In this document: in pieces, positions 33,282 to 42,796 of the stretch
How the letters are laid out: every line of letters begins with the position of its first letter
Numbering within the stretch: position 1 is the stretch's first letter
DNA from: Clostridium sp. 1001271st1 H5
Lineage (GTDB): Bacteria; Bacillota; Clostridia; Lachnospirales; Lachnospiraceae
Assembly: GCF_005845215.1 (NCBI RefSeq)
Contig: NZ_SPHO01000019.1
Location: forward strand, 1 to 64,000
Reading direction: 5' to 3'
DNA: 64,000 bases
Notes under the pieces: model-generated
Told to the model about the DNA's origin: nothing
Database searches by the model: none
Seen by the model: the letters and a program-made list of their open reading frames with translations, nothing else
Made by a program: the position numbers and the translations under genes

Positions 33282-34049
33282 TTACCTTAAGTTATTAATC
33301 ATCTCTTCCATCTGGTCCGCAGTCGTGACAATCCGGCTGTTGAGCTGGAATGCGCGCTGTGTCTGCATCAGATTCACCATCTCGGTTGACATGTTGGAAT
33401 TGGACATCTCCAGGGCATGGCTCACGACCTTGCTCTTCTCCTGTTCATCATCCAAATCATCTATGGACAGCCATTCACCGGAGGTTTCTCCTGTGCGGAA
33501 CAGGTTCATTCCCACATGCTGCAGCCCTTCCGGATTCTCACACACAAACAGTCCGATGCGGTCCGCCAGTCCGTCCAGGTCCAGCTCCCCAGTATCGCTG
33601 TCTTTGCTGTCCTCCGATACCTTGTACTCCAGCTCTATGGGTTCCCCGTCCTGGTCCAGCACATAGCTTCCATCGCTGGTGGTCAGGAAATTGCCGTCAT
33701 CCGTGGAGGATATCTGGAACGCCCCGTCCCTGGTGTAAGCCGGTTCTTCCTCGTCCTCACTGGTCTGGATTGCAAAAAATGCATTGCCTGTTATGGCAAA
33801 ATCCAGCTCCCGGTCCGTCCTGCGGAAAATCCCCTGCTGGAACGTGGTCCCCGGCCCGTCATTGCGGACCCCGTGTCCCACCTGCGCCTGGGGACGCATA
33901 TCCATCTGCGTGTACAGTAAATCATTAAAACTGCTGCGCATGGACTTATAGCCGTTGGTGCTTATATTGGCCATGTTGTTAGAAGTCACATCCAAATCCT
34001 TCTGGAACGCATTCATGGCTGATACTGCTGTATAGTACGATATATTCAT
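33282..34049 (-). CDS. flgG: Flagellar rod/hook-basal body protein, FlgG type
   Basis: A 255-residue axial protein: MNISYYTAVSAMNAFQKDL, NNMANISTNGYKSMR at the N terminus, and SNMSTEMVNLMQTQRAFQLN with IVTTADQMEEMIN at the C terminus, which fit the distal rod. The start at 34049 has GGGGGG upstream. It and the neighbouring gene are similar in plan to the FlhO/FlhP pair of Bacillus. Which of the two is the distal rod FlgG is a judgement from the C terminus. Confidence 0.85.
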   Translation of the reverse strand: MNISYYTAVSAMNAFQKDLDVTSNNMANISTNGYKSMRSSFNDLLYTQMDMRPQAQVGHGVRNDGPGTTFQQGIFRRTDRELDFAITGNAFFAIQTSEDEEEPAYTRDGAFQISSTDDGNFLTTSDGSYVLDQDGEPIELEYKVSEDSKDSDTGELDLDGLADRIGLFVCENPEGLQHVGMNLFRTGETSGEWLSIDDLDDEQEKSKVVSHALEMSNSNMSTEMVNLMQTQRAFQLNSRIVTTADQMEEMINNLR

Positions 34050-34062
34050 CTGTGGTTCCCCC

Positions 34063-34803
34063 CTACAGCTTTCCAATCTCGTTGGCTGTCTTCTGATTCA
34101 TCTGGTCTATGATGGTCAGGGCCTTGCCGCAGGACTGGAATGCCCTCTGCACCTCCATGGCCCTGGTCATTTCATTGTTAAGATTCACTGCTGACTGTTC
34201 CAGCTTTCCCTGATACACCGTGGGATAGACCTGAGTCAGCTCCACGCCGTCTCCTGCCCCGTAGGTACCGTTGTCATAAAACTCCAGATTGTCGTAATTG
34301 TCCGGCGCCACAATCTGAATCTGGTCCAGGGCGCCGTCCTCATTATCGTAAATGATGCCGTCCGCGCCAACGCGGAATCCCTCCTCATCCACATATACCG
34401 GACCGCCGTCCCCCATGAGCTGCCCCACTCCGGGCAGTATAAGGTTTCCCTCATCATCTCTGGAAAAATGTCCGTTTCGGGTCAGATACCGGCCGTTCTC
34501 CCCCTGTATGACAAAGAACCCGTCGCCGTTAATAGCCAAATCATAGGTTTTTCCGGTATCTTCAATAGGTCCCTGTCCGTGGGTGGTCATCTCCCTGGTT
34601 CCGACGGATATGGTGGACCCCTGGCCCAGCCCCTCCGTCCTTCCGTTCATTTCCCGCACCAGCTGCTGGTCAAAGGTGGTCTTAACCAGGCGTTTCGGTT
34701 TATAACCGCTGGTCTTTACATTGGCTATGTTATTGGCTGCCATGTTTAATGACCTCTGGTTCATCAGCATGCCGGATGCGGCTGTGTAAAATCCTGAAAA
34801 CAT
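34063..34803 (-). CDS. flgF: Flagellar rod/hook-basal body protein, FlgF/FlgG type
   Basis: A 246-residue axial protein: MFSGFYTAASGMLMNQRSLN, ANNIANVKTSGYKPKR, a central YDLAINGDGFFVIQG, and QSAVNLNNEMTRAMEVQRAF at the C terminus. It is the first of two consecutive rod-type proteins, in the place of FlhO. It is translated just after the sigma factor gene fliA. Confidence 0.85.
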   Translation of the reverse strand: MFSGFYTAASGMLMNQRSLNMAANNIANVKTSGYKPKRLVKTTFDQQLVREMNGRTEGLGQGSTISVGTREMTTHGQGPIEDTGKTYDLAINGDGFFVIQGENGRYLTRNGHFSRDDEGNLILPGVGQLMGDGGPVYVDEEGFRVGADGIIYDNEDGALDQIQIVAPDNYDNLEFYDNGTYGAGDGVELTQVYPTVYQGKLEQSAVNLNNEMTRAMEVQRAFQSCGKALTIIDQMNQKTANEIGKL

Positions 34804-34807
34804 AGTT

Positions 34808-35584
34808 TTATCCTCTCATATAATCTTCCAGGCTGGTTTTCAGCTTATGGATTGCCTTGGTATGTATCTGGCATACACGGGACTGTCCGATACCCATGAC
34901 CTGGGCAATCTCCGAATACTTCAGTTCCTCATAGTAATATAGGGTAATGACAAGCCGTTCCTTTTCCCCCAGCCCGTCTATGGCTGATGTAAGTGTTTCC
35001 ATCAGCTCCTTGTAAAACAGGCTTTCCTCTGGTTTTCCCTCTATGCCGCCGGCCTCCAGCTCCCCTTTTGCCACTATGGCCGTCATATCCTGCAGCACGG
35101 ACTCAAAGGAAAGAAGGTTGGCGTGATTCATATATTTAATGTGATTCTCTACCTTTTCCACGGGTATGTCAAGATAATCCGCCACATCGCCCACATCCGG
35201 CTCCCTCATCTGCTCATGGGACAGAATGGAAAATGCTTCGTCTACCTTTTTCTGGAAATTCCTGGCTCTGTGAGGCACCCAGTCCTGGCTGCGAATATAG
35301 TCAATCATGGCTCCTCTTATCCGCATAAATGCAAATGTTTCAAACCTGGCGCCCCGGTCCGAATCATACCGTTCCAGACATTCAATCAGCGCCAGCACGC
35401 CCTGGTCTATAAGCTCCTCCTGTTCCAGGAGAGAGCCGGCCATGGACCGCAGCTGCACTGCCGCAGAACGCACAATGGGAAGATAGTGCACAATCAGCCT
35501 GTTCCTCAATTCCTGGCCGCCGCTTTTTCTGTAGTCGTCCAGAGCACGGACCATATCCTCACTCTCTGTCTGTTCCATCAGCAT
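34808..35584 (-). CDS. fliA: Sigma-28 factor FliA (SigD)
   Basis: A 258-residue sigma-70 family factor of the FliA/WhiG class. Region 2 includes ALIECLERYDSDRGARFETFAFMRIRGAMIDYIRSQDW, and region 4 includes LVITLYYYEELKYSEIAQVMGIGQSRVCQIHTKAIHKLK. It directs late flagellar transcription and is held by FlgM. The TACGATAA boxes before flgM and flagellin are its likely targets. It is co-transcribed with early genes in the fliE operon. Confidence 0.96.
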   Translation of the reverse strand: MLMEQTESEDMVRALDDYRKSGGQELRNRLIVHYLPIVRSAAVQLRSMAGSLLEQEELIDQGVLALIECLERYDSDRGARFETFAFMRIRGAMIDYIRSQDWVPHRARNFQKKVDEAFSILSHEQMREPDVGDVADYLDIPVEKVENHIKYMNHANLLSFESVLQDMTAIVAKGELEAGGIEGKPEESLFYKELMETLTSAIDGLGEKERLVITLYYYEELKYSEIAQVMGIGQSRVCQIHTKAIHKLKTSLEDYMRG

Positions 35585-35590
35585 ATCCTG

Positions 35591-37645
35591 TTACCTCTGG
35601 CTTAGGGAAATGTTTCCCAATGCCTGTATCTGTATATTGTTGTCAATCTCACTGAACGATACCACCGCAACGTTGGGGTAAAACTGGTCAATGAGCTTTT
35701 TAAAGTAAATCCGCACCACCGGAGAGGTGAGTACAATAGGTACATTAACCAAATCCTTAATCTTATTGATTTCAGAGGTGGCGGACGACACTATGCTCTG
35801 AATGGCTGTTGGTTCCAGGGCCAGGTAGGAGCCTGTATCCATCTTTTTCACGGAAGACATAATCATATTCTCTATCCGGTCGTCCAGGCTGATGACCTTC
35901 ATCTGCCCTGCCTCTGAGAACCGCCGCGATATGGTACGCTTTAAGGCCTGGCGCACATACTCGGTGAGCATATCCGTATCCTTAACCTGACTGCCGTAAT
36001 CGCCCAGGGTTTCTACAATGGTCTCCATATCCCGGATGGGGATTTCCTCCCGCAGAAGATTGGCCAGGACCTTCTGGAGCCCTCCCACCGATATGACGGA
36101 AGGGATGGTGTCCTCCACAATACTGCTGTTGGTCTTCTTAAGGGCCTCCAGCAGGTTGTTGACCTCCTGCCGGTTTAACAGCTCATGCAGGTGCTCCTTC
36201 ACCACCTCGGACAAATGGGTGATTACCACCGAAGTGGGGTCAATCAGGGTATAACCGGCCAGCTCGGCCTGTATCTTCCTGTCCTCGCTTATCCATTTTG
36301 CCGGTATATGGAAGGCCGGGTCAATGGTATCGATTCCAGGCACATCGTCAGCATCCGTGCCCGGAGGCAGGGCCAGGTAATGGTCCATGAGTATATCCCC
36401 TCGCGCCACTTCCTCCCCCTTCAGGAGGATGCTGTACTGGTTGGGATTGAGCTGCCCGCTGTCCTTGATTCGGACAGAGGGAATCACAAATCCCATATCA
36501 AGGGCCATCTGTTTGCGGAACATGACCACCCGGTCAATGAAATTCCCGCCGTTGCTTTCATCCGCCAGGGGAATCAGGCTGTATCCGAACTCCATTTCAA
36601 TCTGCTCCACATTCAGCAGGCCGTATACATTTTCAATATTCTTATAGTAGGACGCCTCGCTGGTAACCTCTGTCTCCACCAGCTCCTCTGCTGTCTCCGC
36701 CACCAGGCTCTTCTGATGCCGGTACAGATAATACCCGCCCCCAATCATGCCCGCTGATATAATCAGTATCTGGAGAACAGGGAATCCTGGTATGAGGCAC
36801 AGGCAGGCCGCTGCGCCGCCCGCGGTCATCAGCACCCTGGGCTGGGCCAGGAACTGCTTTGTCAGGTCCTCGCTGAGGCTGTTCTCCGAGGCGGACCGGG
36901 TCACCACCATACCGGTGGCAACCGATATGAGCAGGGCCGGTATCTGGGACACCAGACCGTCGCCAATGGTGGATGTGGTATATATCTGCATGATATCCTG
37001 TATGCTTCCCTGGCTGTTCATGATTCCCACCAGAAGGCCGCCCACAAAATTGATGAAGGTGATGATGATGGAGATAATGGCATCGCCCTTTACGAACTTG
37101 GTGGCGCCGTCCATGGAGCCGAAGAAGTCGGCTTCCCTCTGGATTTTAGACCGGCGTTCCCTTGCCTGCTGTTCGTCGATAAGTCCGCTGTTTAAATCAG
37201 CGTCAATGGCCATCTGCTTGCCCGGCATTGCATCCAGGGTAAACCTTGCAGCAACCTCAGCCACACGCTCAGAGCCCTTTGTGATGACGATAAACTGAAC
37301 CAGCACAATAATCAGGAAAATAATAAAACCAATGACCGCGTTTCCGCGGATGACAAACTGTCCAAAGGTCTTAACCACCTGTCCCGCGTATCCATTGTCA
37401 AACAGGATTTTTCTTGTGGATGATATGTTTAGTCCCAGCCTGAACAGGGTTGTAATCAGCAGCAGGGAGGGGAACACGGAAAACTCCAGTGTTTCCCTGA
37501 TATACATGGACATCACAAGAATCAGCAAAGACAGGGATATGTTCAGTATAAATAAAAAGTCCAGTATAGGCGTGGGCAGGGGAATCAGTATGAGGAATAT
37601 AATTCCGATGATTCCCGCTGTTACAAGGATATTAAACCGTTTCAA
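35591..37645 (-). CDS. flhA: Flagellar export gate protein FlhA
   Basis: A 684-residue export protein with eight transmembrane helices in the first 330 residues (TLFRLGLNISSTRKIL, RFTLDAMPGKQMAIDADLNSG) and a large cytoplasmic domain that docks chaperone-substrate complexes. The start codon is TTG at 37645, preceded by GGTGA and 2 bases beyond the fliY stop. flhF and flhG, which often follow, are absent and fliA comes next. Confidence 0.97.
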   Translation of the reverse strand: MKRFNILVTAGIIGIIFLILIPLPTPILDFLFILNISLSLLILVMSMYIRETLEFSVFPSLLLITTLFRLGLNISSTRKILFDNGYAGQVVKTFGQFVIRGNAVIGFIIFLIIVLVQFIVITKGSERVAEVAARFTLDAMPGKQMAIDADLNSGLIDEQQARERRSKIQREADFFGSMDGATKFVKGDAIISIIITFINFVGGLLVGIMNSQGSIQDIMQIYTTSTIGDGLVSQIPALLISVATGMVVTRSASENSLSEDLTKQFLAQPRVLMTAGGAAACLCLIPGFPVLQILIISAGMIGGGYYLYRHQKSLVAETAEELVETEVTSEASYYKNIENVYGLLNVEQIEMEFGYSLIPLADESNGGNFIDRVVMFRKQMALDMGFVIPSVRIKDSGQLNPNQYSILLKGEEVARGDILMDHYLALPPGTDADDVPGIDTIDPAFHIPAKWISEDRKIQAELAGYTLIDPTSVVITHLSEVVKEHLHELLNRQEVNNLLEALKKTNSSIVEDTIPSVISVGGLQKVLANLLREEIPIRDMETIVETLGDYGSQVKDTDMLTEYVRQALKRTISRRFSEAGQMKVISLDDRIENMIMSSVKKMDTGSYLALEPTAIQSIVSSATSEINKIKDLVNVPIVLTSPVVRIYFKKLIDQFYPNVAVVSFSEIDNNIQIQALGNISLSQR

Positions 37646-37647
37646 CT

Positions 37648-38751
37648 TTATTCACCATTTCCAATAATGCTTCTCGTATTTACTATTTCACTGATACGCA
37701 CCCCAAAGTTATCATCAATCACAACCACTTCCCCCCGCGCAATGAGCTGGCCGTTGACAATGATGTCCACCGGGGCGTCCGACTGCTTATCCAGCTCCAC
37801 CACGGTGCCGTTGCTGAAATTCAGGACATCCTTTAGGCGGCGTCTTGTCTTGCCTATTTCCACGGACACGTTTAAGGGCACATCCATGATAAGGCTCAGG
37901 TTTCCGCTCATGGACGGGTTTTGCAGCGCTCTGCCCTGCATTCCCGGGAACCTGCCGCCGGAAACATTGCCCCGGACAGTGCCTGAACCTGCTGTCTGGG
38001 CCCCTGTCTCTCCGGGCCTGAGCCTCCCGCCTCCTGCCCCTGCCGGCCGCTCCTGTCCTATGATGGAATCCTGCTCCATCAGGAGGGCCTGCTTGCGGGC
38101 CTCCTCTTCTTCCAGGCGGGCTTTTTCAAAGGCCGCTCTCCGGGCCTGTATTTCCTCTGTCAGGCTGTCCATGGCAGTGGATGATATACATTCTATAAAC
38201 TCTGATTCCACCATATCCTTAATCTTCATGATGTAGCTCACCACCATGACTCTTGCATCCGGCTGCTCCCCGATGACCGAAGCCAGGTCCTGGCTCCCGT
38301 CTGAGAGCACCAGCTGGCAGTCCGACAAATCCATGGTGTCGCCCAGATATTCAGCCATGGACGAGGCGGATGCATGGGACATCTGGTTCATCAGCTCGCC
38401 TGCAGCGCTCATGGCCACATCGTCAAAGACAAAGTCCGGGTCCGGAAGGTCGTCCACGCCCATAAGTTCATTTAAGAATACCTGCATATCCCTCTGGCGC
38501 AGAACCAGGACAATATTGCCTGCCACCTGGGAGGTCAGACAGTTCTTTACAAAGATGGCAGGTTCCAGGATACCGTACTCCACATCCTTGATTGTCATAT
38601 CCTGAAGCCTGGGCTCACCTATGCCTATGTCCGCCCTCAGGATGGAAGAGATGGCCTCCCCTGCTGACTGTGCATGTATTTTAATCAGTTCTTCAAACAT
38701 CTGCCTGTCTGTCATTGCGCTGACATCCTGGCCTCCCTCTGCCTTTGCCAT
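37648..38751 (-). CDS. fliY: Flagellar motor switch protein FliY, first copy
   Basis: A 367-residue C-ring protein. The N-terminal CheC-like domain (about 15-200) contains SAAGELMN, which fits the CheC phosphatase motif S-x3-E-x2-N. A Q, G and R-rich linker leads to a C-terminal FliN/SpoA domain (DVPLNVSVEIGKTRRRLKDV, GQLIARGEVVVIDDNFGVRI). It may remove phosphate from CheY-P as in Bacillus FliY. It lies between motA and flhA, apart from fliM and from the second FliY. Confidence 0.88.
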   Translation of the reverse strand: MAKAEGGQDVSAMTDRQMFEELIKIHAQSAGEAISSILRADIGIGEPRLQDMTIKDVEYGILEPAIFVKNCLTSQVAGNIVLVLRQRDMQVFLNELMGVDDLPDPDFVFDDVAMSAAGELMNQMSHASASSMAEYLGDTMDLSDCQLVLSDGSQDLASVIGEQPDARVMVVSYIMKIKDMVESEFIECISSTAMDSLTEEIQARRAAFEKARLEEEEARKQALLMEQDSIIGQERPAGAGGGRLRPGETGAQTAGSGTVRGNVSGGRFPGMQGRALQNPSMSGNLSLIMDVPLNVSVEIGKTRRRLKDVLNFSNGTVVELDKQSDAPVDIIVNGQLIARGEVVVIDDNFGVRISEIVNTRSIIGNGE

Positions 38752-38765
38752 GGTTTAAGCTCCTT

Positions 38766-39650
38766 CTATTCCTCAATCTCTTTCTTGTTCTTTTTGCGGC
38801 GTCTTCCAAAGCCCTTTCTTTTCCCGTCCTTTTTTCCGTCCTGGTTCCCGTCCTGTTTCTGTTCCTTTTCCCCAGGCTTCTTATAGCTGGCCGGAAGAAG
38901 CTTATAGAGCTTTTCCTCTATGAACTTTGGGTTTTCCCCCTCCTGGATGGCCAGGACTCCCTCCATGACCAGCTGTTTGCACAGGAATTCCTCGTCATGG
39001 CGGGCCTTCAGCTTGCTTGCCATGGGAAGGCATACCACATTGGCCAGCAGCGAACCGTACAGGGTGGTAATAAGCGCCACTGCCATGCCCTTTGCCAGGG
39101 CATCCACATCCGACATGTTTCCCAGCATGAGAATCAGTCCGACCAGCGTGCCAATCATGCCAAAGGCAGGCGCGTAGCTGGCTGCCTTTTCATAAAACCG
39201 CCGGTCCAGGGCATGGCGCTCATCCAGCTGTTCCAGCTCTGTCTCCATGGCCTTGCGCACCTTCTCCGAGTCCACGGAATCCACCACCAGCATCAGGCTG
39301 TTATGCAGAAACGGCTCGTCAATCTCACTTAGCTTGTCCTCCAGGGACAGAAGCCCCTTCATGCGGGCCTCTGTGGCCAGATTCACAATCTGTTCCACTG
39401 AATCCGCGGGACTGTACTGGTAGGGCCTGACAATGATTTTCAGATGGCTTCCAATCTTCCTGAAGGCCCCTGCCGGGAATGATATCATCATGACCCCGAT
39501 GGTTCCTCCGATGGTAATGGCCATACTGGGAACATCCAGGAACGCCTTGAGGTTATGATACACAATCCTCATGGACTCCTGGTCAAATGTCATACCAAAC
39601 ATCACCAGTCCAACTGCTAATATAAAACCTAAAATTGACAAGACATCCAT
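38766..39650 (-). CDS. motA: Flagellar stator protein MotA
   Basis: A 294-residue stator subunit with four transmembrane segments. It has TIGGTIGVMMISFP, the cytoplasmic loop, and PAFGMIGTLVGLILMLGNMSD with the two functional prolines. The last 45 residues form a K, R, E and Q-rich tail that is longer than in usual MotA proteins. Its partner motB is in the other operon. A PilZ protein further down the same operon may act on it. Confidence 0.95.
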   Translation of the reverse strand: MDVLSILGFILAVGLVMFGMTFDQESMRIVYHNLKAFLDVPSMAITIGGTIGVMMISFPAGAFRKIGSHLKIIVRPYQYSPADSVEQIVNLATEARMKGLLSLEDKLSEIDEPFLHNSLMLVVDSVDSEKVRKAMETELEQLDERHALDRRFYEKAASYAPAFGMIGTLVGLILMLGNMSDVDALAKGMAVALITTLYGSLLANVVCLPMASKLKARHDEEFLCKQLVMEGVLAIQEGENPKFIEEKLYKLLPASYKKPGEKEQKQDGNQDGKKDGKRKGFGRRRKKNKKEIEE

Positions 39651-39688
39651 ACCCTTACATCCTTTTCCTCAACTTTTATCTTGCTGCA

Positions 39689-39895
39689 TCAGCCCTTAAT
39701 CTGTTCCAGTATGCCCCGGAAGGCATCCCTGCGGAACTCCACCACTTTTTTGACCACGTCTTCCTTGGACTCCCTGACAATCAGATGCTTTCCGTTGGTC
39801 AGAAGTATGGTGGTATCAGGGGTCTCCATAATGGTTTCAATCAGGTCGCTGTTTAACACAAACTCTTCGCCGTTCAGCTTTTTCAGGATAATCAT
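39689..39895 (-). CDS. flbD: FlbD/SwrD family protein
   Basis: A 68-residue protein (MIILKKLNGEEFVLNSDLIE, ETPDTTILLTNGKHLIVRES) of the FlbD family. The Bacillus homologue SwrD increases stator power. Its usual place between flgE and motA is kept here. Confidence 0.92.
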   Translation of the reverse strand: MIILKKLNGEEFVLNSDLIETIMETPDTTILLTNGKHLIVRESKEDVVKKVVEFRRDAFRGILEQIKG

Positions 39896-39915
39896 GATAC
39901 CACCCTCCCATCACT

Positions 39916-41604
39916 TTATCTCTTAAGGTTCACCAGTTCCTCCAGGATGGAATCCGAAACCGTAATGATTCTGGAGTTAGCCTGGAAACCTCTCTGTGTG
40001 ACAATCATATCTGCAAATTCCGTGGAGATATCCACATTGGACATTTCCAGGGATGAGGTTTTTAATGCTCCTGTGCCGTTCTCTCCTGCCTGGCACAGCT
40101 TTGGGTCGCCGGAGTTAGCCGTGGTCTTGAAGTAGGAGTTGCCCACGCCCTCCAGACCATAGGGGTTATCAAAGGTAACCAAATCAATGCGTCCTATCTG
40201 AATCTTGCCCAAATCAGGGTGCGTTGCTTCGATGATTCCATTGGAAAGAATCGTCACTCCCACGCCGGACAGGGCCACATCCCCGCCCTCGCTGCCGTTT
40301 GTCAGGGTAAAGTTCTTGCTCTTCAGACCTAAATCGTTGGAGTTGGTTGCGGCTGTGATAGTACCCACATCTGTCTTTATCAGCGCATTGCCCGTAAGGT
40401 CCTTGCATGCATCCTGGATAGCGGCATAGCCCGGATGCTTCAGCTCAATATACTGGCCGGGCTGGTCGTTCAGGGGCACGGAAGAATCCTCCTCTTTCAG
40501 CCACACGCTGTTAGCCGAGGTGCTGTTCTCGCTGACCTGGCCTGTGAAATATCGTTTCGTTCCGTCGTCATTCTCAACCGTGGCCTTGATAATCCATGCG
40601 GCAGGCTCGGTTGCAGTGGCTGGCTGGAAGGTCATCTCATAGCTCACCTTGCCTGAGGCAGTAAATTTGGGCTCTGTGCTGGTACCGGAGGGTTTGATTC
40701 CTCCGAATATGCCGTCCTTGATGTCTGTCGCATTGGTAAAGGTCTGTACGCCTGACTTGATTCCGAAATTCTCACCCAGCAATTCTTCTCCTGTAAGGCT
40801 GGTCTTGAATATCTTGTCCGCGGGAACCGCTGTTATGGTGAAATCGCCTGCCGGATGGGCCTTTCCGCTGTTGGCCCGTGTGATGGCGGCGTTCATCTTG
40901 CTGTTAAAATCAGCTAAACTTGTAAAAACCGCATTTTTGTTTACGCTGACCGTTATACTGGAATCCTTTAAATCCCCTGATTTTACCACCACATCCGCTC
41001 CGTCCGGAAGCGTGTCGTCCAGCCGGAATGAGATGGTGACATTGGCTGCGCCGGTGGTGTTCTGGGATGTTATGGTATATTCAATCCCATTGATAGTCTG
41101 GGAGTTAGTTGACTGTGCATTGTTCTTGCCGGGTATGCTTAAATGTATTTTGTCTGCCCCGGCAGCCTTGCCAAGAGGGTCCCCTGTAACGCCTAGCACC
41201 GTGTATCCGTTGGCATCCACCAGATTGCCGCTGTTGTTGTCCAGCTGCAGGTTTCCGGCCCTGGTATAGAATATGTTTCCGTCCGAGTCCATCACCTGGA
41301 AAAATCCCTCTCCTGTGATGGCAACATCCATGGGCCTGCCTGTGGACTGCAGGGCCGACCGTCCCATATTCAGGTCAACGCCTGCCAGCTGCGCGCCGTA
41401 GCCCACCTGGCTGGCATTGGTTCCGCCCTTATTGTTGTCACCGCCTGTGGCGCTCTGCAGTGTCTGGTAATATACGTCCTGAAAACGGGCCCGGCTTGAC
41501 TTAAAGCCGTATGTATTAACGTTGGCAATATTGTTGCCGATAACATCTAGCTTTGTCTGGTGGGCCTGCATACCGGACACAGCTGAAAATAATGACCTTA
41601 ACAT
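39916..41604 (-). CDS. flgE: Flagellar hook protein FlgE
   Basis: A 562-residue hook protein. The N-terminal part reads MLRSLFSAVSGMQAHQTKLD, IGNNIANVNTYGFKSSRARF, with VAITGEGFFQVMD, and the C-terminal part SSLEMSNVDISTEFADMIVTQRGFQAN in two blocks. The middle third is a variable, surface-exposed domain. It is polymerised under the FlgD cap. Confidence 0.96.
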   Translation of the reverse strand: MLRSLFSAVSGMQAHQTKLDVIGNNIANVNTYGFKSSRARFQDVYYQTLQSATGGDNNKGGTNASQVGYGAQLAGVDLNMGRSALQSTGRPMDVAITGEGFFQVMDSDGNIFYTRAGNLQLDNNSGNLVDANGYTVLGVTGDPLGKAAGADKIHLSIPGKNNAQSTNSQTINGIEYTITSQNTTGAANVTISFRLDDTLPDGADVVVKSGDLKDSSITVSVNKNAVFTSLADFNSKMNAAITRANSGKAHPAGDFTITAVPADKIFKTSLTGEELLGENFGIKSGVQTFTNATDIKDGIFGGIKPSGTSTEPKFTASGKVSYEMTFQPATATEPAAWIIKATVENDDGTKRYFTGQVSENSTSANSVWLKEEDSSVPLNDQPGQYIELKHPGYAAIQDACKDLTGNALIKTDVGTITAATNSNDLGLKSKNFTLTNGSEGGDVALSGVGVTILSNGIIEATHPDLGKIQIGRIDLVTFDNPYGLEGVGNSYFKTTANSGDPKLCQAGENGTGALKTSSLEMSNVDISTEFADMIVTQRGFQANSRIITVSDSILEELVNLKR

Positions 41605-41675
41605 GTTGAATTCTCCTTTTCTAACCGCCCTACCCGTCCGTCATTCGGGGTAAGGATAGCCTCCCAAAGGACCGG

Positions 41676-42071
41676 CTATATCATTACGGTTCCGTCGATA
41701 TTCGTGAAAACAGTGCCTTTCAGGCTGTCTTCATTCACAACAGTGACTACTTTATTATTCTTTACATTTACAACAAATGCAGTGGTTCCCAGGAGAATCA
41801 GAGGTTCCTTCAGTCCCTTTTCCTCTGCCATGCGCACTCCCTCATTCAGGCGGTCCAGCTTTTCAGAGGAAACATCCACGCCCCGTTCCACCACACGCTC
41901 CATGGCATGTCTGGAAAAGGATACCTGGCTTTCTTCCTTCAGTCTCTGCTCCAGCAGTTCCTTAAATGCATTGTCGTTTCCCGTTTCCCGGGGCCTGCTC
42001 TTCGGCGGCTCACCCGGAGTCCCCGTATAGATGGGGGTATGAAGCATTTTATTATAAATCATGGAATCCAT
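41676..42071 (-). CDS. TIGR02530 family flagellar operon protein
   Basis: A 131-residue protein conserved in Firmicute flagellar operons between flgD and flgE. It has FSRHAMERVVERGVDV and AFVVNVKNNKVVTVVNE followed by VFTNIDGTVMI, the family pattern. Its function is not established. Confidence 0.88.
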   Translation of the reverse strand: MDSMIYNKMLHTPIYTGTPGEPPKSRPRETGNDNAFKELLEQRLKEESQVSFSRHAMERVVERGVDVSSEKLDRLNEGVRMAEEKGLKEPLILLGTTAFVVNVKNNKVVTVVNEDSLKGTVFTNIDGTVMI

Positions 42072-42129
42072 TGTTCATCCTCCAGTCCCTTGCTGCGGTT
42101 CATGAAACATCTGCTCATAAAAATGGTTA

Positions 42130-42771
42130 TCATGCCGTGCCGCCGGATGGTGTTTTTTCATCTGGCGCAGTTTGGCCGTCAGGCGGGGTTTCATCATTTC
42201 CACCGGATTCTTCTGCTGCGGGCTTATCCTTGATTTCCATGATTTCATCCATGGAAAAGGCTTCCCCGTCCACATATATTACGAATTTCCCATCCAGCAG
42301 GGATATCTTCTCCACCACTCCGTCTGCTTTTTTCAGGTCCCCCGACACGGTGAACTTAGCTGCGGACACATTCTTGCCCACCAGGGAAGCCACATAGGAA
42401 CTCTTTGCATTGTATGCCATTTCCTCCATCTGCTGCATGGTGGATATCTGGGCCAGCTGGGTCACATACTGGGTGTCATCCACCGGATTCATAAAATCCT
42501 GGTTCTTCAGCTGCGCCACCATCAGGGTGAGGAAATCATCCATGCTGACTTTCTTGTCGTCCTCGCTTCCGAAGACAGCGTCAATCACATTGCCGGAACT
42601 GTCTGTACTGTTTGTACTGTCTGTTCCCCCTGTCCCCGTATCATTGTCGTCGGACAGCCCCCTGGCTTTGGCTGAATCTGTTCCCTGTAATCCTGATTTG
42701 GAACCGGCTCCCGGCCCGGCGGCACCTGCGCCTGATGTATAAGGCGTACTGTAATCTGACTGTATGGGCAT
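42130..42771 (-). CDS. flgD: Hook cap protein FlgD
   Basis: A 213-residue scaffold for hook assembly. The core motif is VSMDDFLTLMVAQLKNQDFM and YVTQLAQISTMQQME. The first 65 residues are a T, S, D and G-rich leader; the C terminus is a P, G and E-rich tail. It lacks the large FnIII/tudor domain of enterobacterial FlgD, as is common in Firmicutes. Confidence 0.93.
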   Translation of the reverse strand: MPIQSDYSTPYTSGAGAAGPGAGSKSGLQGTDSAKARGLSDDNDTGTGGTDSTNSTDSSGNVIDAVFGSEDDKKVSMDDFLTLMVAQLKNQDFMNPVDDTQYVTQLAQISTMQQMEEMAYNAKSSYVASLVGKNVSAAKFTVSGDLKKADGVVEKISLLDGKFVIYVDGEAFSMDEIMEIKDKPAAEESGGNDETPPDGQTAPDEKTPSGGTA

Positions 42772-42796
42772 TGTTCTCTCCTATTCTGTAAGCGGC

